Shown here in pieces: positions 22,685 through 26,854 of a stretch of DNA of 26,854 nt. The stretch's first letter is position 1, and each line of letters begins with the position of its first letter. The position numbers and the translations under genes are program-made. The DNA lies in contig CALEWN010000185.1 of the NCBI GenBank assembly GCA_937925385.1, positions 1 through 26,854 of the forward strand, in the 5' to 3' direction. The notes beneath the pieces were generated by a model that was not told where the DNA came from, did not search any database, and worked only from the letters and a program-made list of their open reading frames with translations. This DNA is from an uncultured Senegalimassilia sp. (GTDB taxonomy: Bacteria > Actinomycetota > Coriobacteriia > Coriobacteriales > Eggerthellaceae).

Positions 22685-22704
22685 CGCCCCGCAGGTGCGG
22701 GGCG
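22685..22704 (-). promoter_or_regulatory. Terminator-like hairpin in the htpG leader
   Basis: CGCCCCGC and GCGGGGCG pair perfectly across AGGT. On the htpG strand the hairpin is followed by TTTCGTT. It lies just downstream of CIRCE and about 150 nt before the htpG start, so it could attenuate transcription or stabilise the mRNA. Confidence 0.45.
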
Positions 22705-22706
22705 CG

Positions 22707-22733
22707 TTAGCAGTCTCACAGCTTGAGTGCTAA
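22707..22733 (-). promoter_or_regulatory. CIRCE element (HrcA operator) of htpG
   Basis: TTAGCAGTC, nine bases, GAGTGCTAA matches the CIRCE consensus TTAGCACTC-N9-GAGTGCTAA with one mismatch. It lies at the predicted transcription start, where HrcA would repress until heat shock. Confidence 0.93.
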
Positions 22734-22738
22734 TTTCG

Positions 22739-22766
22739 ATTGTAGTCTGGCACTTGGGAGTGTCAA
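22739..22766 (-). promoter_or_regulatory. htpG promoter
   Basis: On the minus strand a consensus TTGACA (22766-22761), a 16-bp spacer and TACAAT (22744-22739). A palindrome, CACTTG/CAAGTG (22751-22756 and 22764-22769), covers the -35. Confidence 0.85.
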
Positions 22767-22797
22767 GTGACAGGAAGGTGACAGAGGGAAGGCTTCG

Positions 22798-23262
22798 CTA
22801 AATCTCGATTTGCGTGTAGTCCAGGTCGCGGTTCTCGCACAGCCATTCGAACATGCCCGGCACGTTCGTGACCTTGACCAGGCCGTTTTCCAGTCCGTCC
22901 GGTTCGTGCGTGAGCAGGAAGTCTGCCCGCAGGTCGATGGCGGCGTTGACCATGAGCTGGCCCTCGGGGTTTTGCCCCGACGAGGCCAGCATGCGGTCGA
23001 CGTTCGCGGCGGTAAGGTCCGCCACCTGCACGAAGGTACGCAGGCCGCGGACGCGCTCCATGGCGCGCGGCAGCAGCTCGGGCTTGCCGCCTTCGGAGAG
23101 CAGGTAGACGAGGTCGACCACCTGCGGGGCGGTTACCCACAGGTCGAACTCGCCCACGCGGCCCGCCACCATGAGCATGCGCGTTTGCTGGTAGAACGGT
23201 TGGCGCTCGTTCATGAAGTCCATGACGACTTCGGTACCAAGCAGGACACGGGCCTGAGGCAT
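22798..23262 (-). CDS. PIN-domain protein, probable degenerate VapC-like toxin
   Basis: 154 residues resembling the PIN_3 group of ribonucleases. The opening VLLGTEVVMDFMNERQPFY corresponds to the usual vLlDTNvllDfl..RepFy, so the first catalytic Asp is Gly9 and Asn is Glu11. VVDLVYLL keeps an acid (Asp50) at the second position. The third site, usually (D)xxD, reads NPEGQL with Gly101. Glu120 stands at the fourth. Two metal ligands therefore seem lost, while the fold pattern (ADFLLTHE) is intact. It starts one base after the antitoxin gene's stop. It may be a weak or inactive nuclease, or a regulator; PIN assignment is fairly secure, activity is not. Confidence 0.75.
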   Translation of the reverse strand: MPQARVLLGTEVVMDFMNERQPFYQQTRMLMVAGRVGEFDLWVTAPQVVDLVYLLSEGGKPELLPRAMERVRGLRTFVQVADLTAANVDRMLASSGQNPEGQLMVNAAIDLRADFLLTHEPDGLENGLVKVTNVPGMFEWLCENRDLDYTQIEI

Positions 23263-23263
23263 G

Positions 23264-23632
23264 CTAGATCACCCCCCGCGAGGAGAAGCGCGCGGCGCGG
23301 GCGATGGCCGCAAGGTCCGGGCCGTCGGCCGGCAGGTCGCCGTGCTCGAAAGCGCGATCGACCAGCGCCGATGGCGCTTCATCGACGGCATCGGATGCGC
23401 CGCCGGATACGGGTTCGGAGAGGGAATCGACGAACTCCACGGCGTTATCCCAGGCCGCTTCGTCCTCGGCCGCCACGATGCCCGTGAGAAACGACGCGTC
23501 GCCGTTCTCGATGAGCTTGTCGTACATGCGGTTGATGGCCTGGGAGGCCGTGAGGCCCTCCCGCTGCAGCACAAGGCCGCCGCGGCGTTTCTTGCCGGGC
23601 GCCATGCGGCCGGTGACCATTGCCTCGCCCAT
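23264..23632 (-). CDS. RelB/DinJ-type antitoxin
   Basis: 122 residues. The N-terminal region (about 8-45) has the ribbon-helix-helix pattern of RelB/DinJ antitoxins, including VLQREGLTASQAINRMYDKLIENG. The C-terminal 75 residues are acidic and Ala-rich, suiting a toxin-wrapping tail, and are longer than in typical DinJ (about 86 aa in total). It is followed one base later by the PIN protein. The start at 23632 follows GGAGG by six bases; a longer frame from 23851 would run through the promoter. The antitoxin probably represses its own promoter. A DinJ-like antitoxin paired with a PIN rather than RelE/YafQ toxin is less common. Confidence 0.75.
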   Translation of the reverse strand: MGEAMVTGRMAPGKKRRGGLVLQREGLTASQAINRMYDKLIENGDASFLTGIVAAEDEAAWDNAVEFVDSLSEPVSGGASDAVDEAPSALVDRAFEHGDLPADGPDLAAIARAARFSSRGVI

Positions 23633-24038
23633 TGCAACCTCCGATCGTCCAGCTTCGCTGCACGGGGAAACGGGCGGACGGCCGCTTGACCGGCCATTGT
23701 TTCTCGCAGCGATTACCAGCGTTGCGCCGGGCTCCGCCGGCGCAACTTGTGTGAGTGCGTGGTTCAAATTATTGTACAACGTTTTGCGTACAACGTCAAG
23801 GGGACAGTATGCGGCTTTCACTGGTTGCACACAAGTTTTTATGCGGTTCACCTGGGGTTATTCTGATGGCGAAGGCGGCGTTGGCGAAAGGCTGGAGGAG
23901 CCAGCCTAAGATTTGAGCTTACATAGACTGTTAACAGAGCATGCACGAGGTTTTGCTACCATGTGCTACTGGACAAAAGTAGCCCCGACGCACGACGCCG
24001 GGACACGATTACGAATGACGCAAGGAAGGCGGTCGGGC
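23633..24038. other. Divergent intergenic region between the toxin-antitoxin pair and the SGNH hydrolase
   Basis: This region holds a leader hairpin (GTTGCGCCGG/CCGGCGCAAC at 23722-23747), the toxin-antitoxin promoter, a small hairpin (AGGCTGG/CCAGCCT at 23889-23907), and a possible extended -10 for the hydrolase (TGCTACCAT, 23954-23962). Short ATG frames at 23840-23930 have no ribosome site and were not called. Confidence 0.5.
23771..23799 (-). promoter_or_regulatory. Toxin-antitoxin promoter with repeated operator half-sites
   Basis: On the minus strand TTGACG (23799-23794), a 17-bp spacer and TACAAT (23776-23771). ACGTTGTAC occurs twice within it, 14 bp apart, a plausible binding array for the ribbon-helix-helix antitoxin. 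Confidence 0.75.
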
Positions 24039-25070
24039 ATGCCCGCGAAAACGTTCTCCATCATGGGCGATTCCATCAGCACCTTCGAGGGGTGCGTACC
24101 CGATGGCTACACGCTGTTCTACAACGACGAACGCCTGGAGCGATCTGGCGTGCTGCGCCCCGAGGACACGTGGTGGTCGCACGCGGTACGCGCGTTCGGC
24201 GGCACCGTTCTTGCCGATAGCGCCTGGTCAGGCAGTATGGTTGAAGGCGCAGGCTTCCCCGCTGCCAGCAGTCCCGAACGCGCTGCCGCCCTATTAGGGC
24301 CCGACGGTCAGGCGCCCGATGCGGTGCTCGTGTTCATCGGCATCAACGACTACGGCTGGGGCGGCGCCGAAGCGCAGGCCGCCGGCCGCAGCCACGCTAT
24401 GCCGCGCTGCATCGACCCGGCAAGCGTTCCCGAGCAGGTAGCCGGCGCCGCGCCCGCCGATGCCGTAGATCGTTTCGGCGCGGCATATCGCACCATGCTG
24501 CGCAACATCCACGCAGCCGCCCCTGAAGCCGCGGTGTACTGCATCACGCTGCTGCCCGGACGCACTCACGGCATCGACCATCCCGAGTTCTGCTACCGTC
24601 TGCGCGGTCACCACTTGGACGAATACAACGCCGCCATCCGCGATGCAGCCGCAGCAGAAGGCTGCCGCGTCGCCGACGTGCGCGCGTTCGGTCGCGACTA
24701 CGACTCGCTCGAGGGCACGCACCCCACGAATCTGGGCATGCGCCAGTTCGCCAGCATGGTGGTGCGCGCGATGCAGCTGGCGGACGCGGCGGATGCGGGC
24801 ACGGATAAGGAAGCGCCGATAGCGGGAGCGGGGGCAAGCGCAGAGGCGACGAGCCCGAACCCCGCGAGGACGCAAACGGAAGACGACACGTACGGCAATA
24901 TCGAAGGCATCACCGCCGGAGCGCAACCCGAAGCCGCCGATCCCGCACTTGACCTGCAGGATTTCTGCGGCGCGCCAAAAAGCGCACAGGTGTGCGATGA
25001 GCCCACCTGCATCGGCTGCCCCCACGCCGCCAACACCGGCAACCAGTGGCTCTGCAGGTGCCTGAAGTAG
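24039..25070 (+). CDS. SGNH/GDSL-type hydrolase with cysteine-rich tail
   Basis: 343 residues. SGNH esterase/lipase blocks are present: GDS with nucleophile Ser12, a block II Gly near 65, GIND (101-104) with Asn103, and EGTHP with His228. Glu225 stands where the catalytic Asp is usual (DxxHP). Residues about 250-305 are an Ala/Glu-rich low-complexity linker. The last 35 residues carry six cysteines (310, 319, 324, 327, 339, 341) in a C-x8-C-x4-C-x2-C-x11-C-x1-C pattern, suggesting metal or disulfide binding. No signal peptide is present, so it is probably cytosolic. The start at 24039 has AAGGAAGG nine bases upstream; longer frames from 23913 or 24015 lack one. Substrate unknown. Confidence 0.82.
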   Translation: MPAKTFSIMGDSISTFEGCVPDGYTLFYNDERLERSGVLRPEDTWWSHAVRAFGGTVLADSAWSGSMVEGAGFPAASSPERAAALLGPDGQAPDAVLVFIGINDYGWGGAEAQAAGRSHAMPRCIDPASVPEQVAGAAPADAVDRFGAAYRTMLRNIHAAAPEAAVYCITLLPGRTHGIDHPEFCYRLRGHHLDEYNAAIRDAAAAEGCRVADVRAFGRDYDSLEGTHPTNLGMRQFASMVVRAMQLADAADAGTDKEAPIAGAGASAEATSPNPARTQTEDDTYGNIEGITAGAQPEAADPALDLQDFCGAPKSAQVCDEPTCIGCPHAANTGNQWLCRCLK

Positions 25071-25082
25071 TCAGGCACCTGC
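25054..25082. terminator. Perfect 12-bp hairpin spanning the hydrolase stop codon
   Basis: GCAGGTGCCTGA and TCAGGCACCTGC flank AGTAG, which contains the TAG stop. Neither strand has a U-tract, so it may be a factor-assisted or weak terminator between convergent genes, or a 3' stabiliser. Confidence 0.5.
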
Positions 25083-25111
25083 ACAACAACGTCTATATAG
25101 GGCAGAACGCA

Positions 25112-25825
25112 CTAAAGAATCTCACAGCTAGCGTCCTTCTTTTCGCCGCTGTCCAATTGAGCGCTCGCATTAACCTCGACACCCGCTAAGGCGTCACGGG
25201 CCGCTTGCTCGATATGACTTCGCTCCACTTCGCCAGCCAAACCTAAGTCAACCGTTATCAGGCAACGAGCAAAAGCGGAGCCATTTTCCGTGTAAGAATA
25301 GTAAGCCGTTGCTTGCTTGCCATCGCCCTCCATGGTGCCACTGCCTCGCGAAAATGTTTCGTCAGCAAGCCAAACCGAAACCCCATCAGCCGTTACGCTA
25401 TAAGTAACCGAGGAAACCCCCGGCTCCCTCCACTCGAAGTTAGCTTCAAACTGGACGCGCACCGAGTCTCCTACCTGGTAATATCCAGTAAACGCCATAG
25501 CATCTCGAGGAATGGAGCGGCATTCGTTCACCACCACATCGGCATTTGCTGACGGCAACCGAAGCGGCACGAAGCAAGTCAGCAAAGCCAGACAAGCTGC
25601 AACCCCTACTGCTGTCACGACAAAAGCAGACTTCTGGCCTGCTCGCTTACCCGCAGCGGCATTAGACGCAGTCGCTGTCTCCTCCTTCAGCGAAACGCGT
25701 CTCGTCATCCTTTCGACGACATCCGCGGGCGCCGTCTTGCCTGCAAAACCATCTCGCAAATCTGCGCAAAACGCACCATACAACACATCATCATCCGCGC
25801 ACTTGTTTTGCTGATCAGCCTTCAC
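25112..25825 (-). CDS. Membrane protein, probable anti-sigma factor
   Basis: 237 residues. A cytosolic N-terminus of about 65 residues contains D-D-x-LYGAFCADLRDGF, then one membrane helix (66-88) and an extracytoplasmic beta-rich domain of about 150 residues. The GTG start (25825) has GGAAGGGGG upstream and overlaps the sigma gene's 3' end by 11 bases, so translation is coupled. Order and topology are those of an ECF anti-sigma factor that releases sigma on an envelope signal. The N-terminus lacks a clear zinc anti-sigma HxxxCxxC motif. Function is inferred from context. Confidence 0.6.
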   Translation of the reverse strand: MKADQQNKCADDDVLYGAFCADLRDGFAGKTAPADVVERMTRRVSLKEETATASNAAAGKRAGQKSAFVVTAVGVAACLALLTCFVPLRLPSANADVVVNECRSIPRDAMAFTGYYQVGDSVRVQFEANFEWREPGVSSVTYSVTADGVSVWLADETFSRGSGTMEGDGKQATAYYSYTENGSAFARCLITVDLGLAGEVERSHIEQAARDALAGVEVNASAQLDSGEKKDASCEIL

Positions 25826-26327
25826 CGCAACCCCCTTCCCTGTATTGCTCGATGACCTTATTTCGCGCACGTCGCAGACGAGTCCTTACCGTTGCATGGG
25901 GGCATCCCAGTGCCTTCGCAATTTCCTTCGTCGTCATGTCTTCGACCACGCGCAAATACACAACCTCGCGTTCGGCTGCATTTAAAACCGCGAGTGCTTT
26001 ATTGAGGCAATCGGATACCTCGATACCGTCAAAACCATCATCAAGAACCGCCGCATCATGGCAGCGCAAATCAAGCGACACCTCGCCCCTTAACCGTCTG
26101 CTTCGAAACATGCTCCTGCACTGATTTCCTGCTACTTTGAGCAGCCAGTTCTTTAAATGCTCGTTACTGTCAAAATTCCTTTGCGAGGAGCACAGCTTCA
26201 TGAACGTTTCCTGAAACACATCGTCCGCCAAATGATGCGAACGAGTCATCGCAAGAGCAAGCCGCCAAACGCTATCCCCATAAGATTCAATTGCCTTCCG
26301 TACATCCTCGGCCGTATCACACCTCAT
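25815..26327 (-). CDS. ECF-type RNA polymerase sigma factor
   Basis: 170 residues with the two ECF domains only. Sigma-2 (about 10-75) shows YGDSVWRLALAMTRSHHLADDVFQETF, the core-binding and -10 recognition helices. Sigma-4 (about 112-162) has LNAAEREVVYLRVVEDMTTKEIAKALGCPHATVRTRLRRAR, a helix-turn-helix for the -35. GGGGAG precedes the ATG by three bases. It is followed by the overlapping anti-sigma candidate and is divergent from a lipoprotein gene, with 102 bp between start codons. Autoregulation and control of the divergent gene are likely. Confidence 0.92.
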   Translation of the reverse strand: MRCDTAEDVRKAIESYGDSVWRLALAMTRSHHLADDVFQETFMKLCSSQRNFDSNEHLKNWLLKVAGNQCRSMFRSRRLRGEVSLDLRCHDAAVLDDGFDGIEVSDCLNKALAVLNAAEREVVYLRVVEDMTTKEIAKALGCPHATVRTRLRRARNKVIEQYREGGCGEG

Positions 26328-26379
26328 ATTCTCCCCGCATAAGCTAACCTTTCAAACAAGTATGAAACCCCGTGTCTAT

Positions 26380-26406
26380 CGAAACATTTCAACCCTCGTA
26401 CGCGTA
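26380..26406 (+). promoter_or_regulatory. Candidate ECF-type promoter of the divergent lipoprotein
   Basis: CGAAAC (26380-26385), 17 bp and CGTA (26403-26406) resemble promoters of the TGAAAC-N16-CGTA type used by several ECF sigmas. Transcription would start near 26412, just before the ribosome site. A second GAAAC copy lies at 26364-26368. Confidence 0.35.
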
Positions 26407-26429
26407 AAGCAGACAAGGAGGCGATTTTT

Positions 26430-26854
26430 ATGAAACAACATCCGCGTCTTACGGCAACGATTTTTTCCCTCGCGTTTGGCATATGCTTCTTATTCACAAT
26501 GGCTGCGTGCACACCACAACAAAACGCAGACGGCGAACTCGCCTTTTACGCAAACGCAAGAAGCGAAGGCGATAGCAAGTTCCTTGATTCCGGTGTCCTT
26601 TCCCTGGAGAGGGGCTTTTATGACGAAACCAACGCAAATCACGTTCTCTGTCTGAATGCAACGGCTCAGCCAAACGAATACTGCGAATGGGTCACATACG
26701 AATCCACAAACAACAATATCCAAATCGGCAGTACACCGGGCGCATGGGGGGGGGATTCCGTCACTATCACGGCAGAGAAAGCCGCAGAAGGGTTTTTCCT
26801 ATATTGCAACGTTATCACCGATTCCTTGTCTCTCGACAGTGCATGCGCCTTTCA
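26430..26854 (+). CDS. Lipoprotein, truncated by the window end
   Basis: 141 codons are visible and the frame stays open to the edge. The start follows AAGGAGG by eight bases. A signal peptide ends in F-T-M-A-A-C, so the lipid cysteine is residue 27. The mature part is beta-rich, including WVTYESTNNNIQIGSTPGAW and SVTITAEKAAEGFFLYC, with several extra cysteines. No family is recognised. The gene is divergent from the sigma/anti-sigma pair. Within the coding sequence 26746-26754 is an uninterrupted run of nine G, encoding W-G-G-D; the frame is intact at nine. Confidence 0.8.
   Translation, partial: MKQHPRLTATIFSLAFGICFLFTMAACTPQQNADGELAFYANARSEGDSKFLDSGVLSLERGFYDETNANHVLCLNATAQPNEYCEWVTYESTNNNIQIGSTPGAWGGDSVTITAEKAAEGFFLYCNVITDSLSLDSACAF

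Noticed and set aside
20424..22733. 769-codon plus-strand frame opposite htpG
   Set aside because: htpG is unmistakable on the minus strand; the opposite frame is a Leu/Val/His-rich shadow.
22722..22766. HspR (HAIR) operator near htpG
   Set aside because: Only one half-site (CTTGAGT) is present, within CIRCE; the second arm at the required N7 spacing is missing.
23840..23931. Short peptides of 16-23 codons upstream of the hydrolase
   Set aside because: No ribosome site and no conserved features; a small hairpin crosses them.

Overview
The window looks like chromosomal DNA of a high-GC gut actinobacterium of the class Coriobacteriia, probably Eggerthellaceae. That placement is an inference. 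It rests on a vWA adhesin with many pilin-type isopeptide repeats, a CIRCE-controlled htpG, a lineage-flavoured TIGR02452 protein, GC-rich codon use, and compact short operons separated by GC-rich hairpin terminators. No 16S gene or other taxonomic marker is present.

Layout. (1) 1-1.1 kb: a diverged macrodomain/PARG-like TIGR02452 protein on the minus strand. (2) 1.1-9.1 kb: an AT-rich divergent control region, then a 21-codon leader ORF coupled by an ATGA overlap to a 2451-residue secreted vWA adhesin with about ten tandem FctA/Spy0128-like domains. (3) 9.2-10.9 kb: initiator tRNA-Met, then an AAA_14/DUF4143 ATPase whose promoter lies inside a perfect inverted repeat. (4) 11-13.3 kb: a lipoprotein (minus), a gamma-class carbonic anhydrase (plus) and tRNA-Leu(CAA). 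(5) 13.3-16.9 kb (minus): glycosyltransferase, TSUP (TauE/SafE) permease, LytS-type sensor kinase, apparently one operon. (6) 17-20.4 kb (minus): a 45-residue membrane peptide, TrkH, an anchored OB-fold-like protein and RsgA, apparently one operon with a 4-nt trkH/OB-like overlap. (7) 20.6-22.8 kb (minus): htpG behind a near-consensus sigma-A promoter with a CIRCE operator and a terminator-like leader hairpin. (8) 22.8-23.8 kb (minus): a RelB/DinJ-type antitoxin plus a PIN protein lacking key acidic residues. (9) 24-25.1 kb: an SGNH hydrolase with a cysteine-rich tail. (10) 25.1-26.9 kb: an ECF sigma factor and overlapping membrane anti-sigma candidate (minus), divergent from a lipoprotein truncated by the window edge that carries a G9 tract in its coding sequence.

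Links between genes. The surface theme recurs: adhesin, two lipoproteins, glycosyltransferase, and an envelope-type sigma/anti-sigma pair. The clearest regulatory logic visible in the DNA is HrcA/CIRCE control of htpG, probable autoregulation of the toxin-antitoxin pair, the palindromic promoter of the DUF4143 ATPase, and the shared divergent region between the sigma factor and the last lipoprotein. No phage, insertion sequence, CRISPR array or rRNA was seen. The most unusual candidates are the coupled leader ORF, the Ala-rich block splitting an adhesin domain, the palindromic promoter of the DUF4143 gene, the degenerate PIN module, and the sigma/lipoprotein locus with its homopolymer tract.
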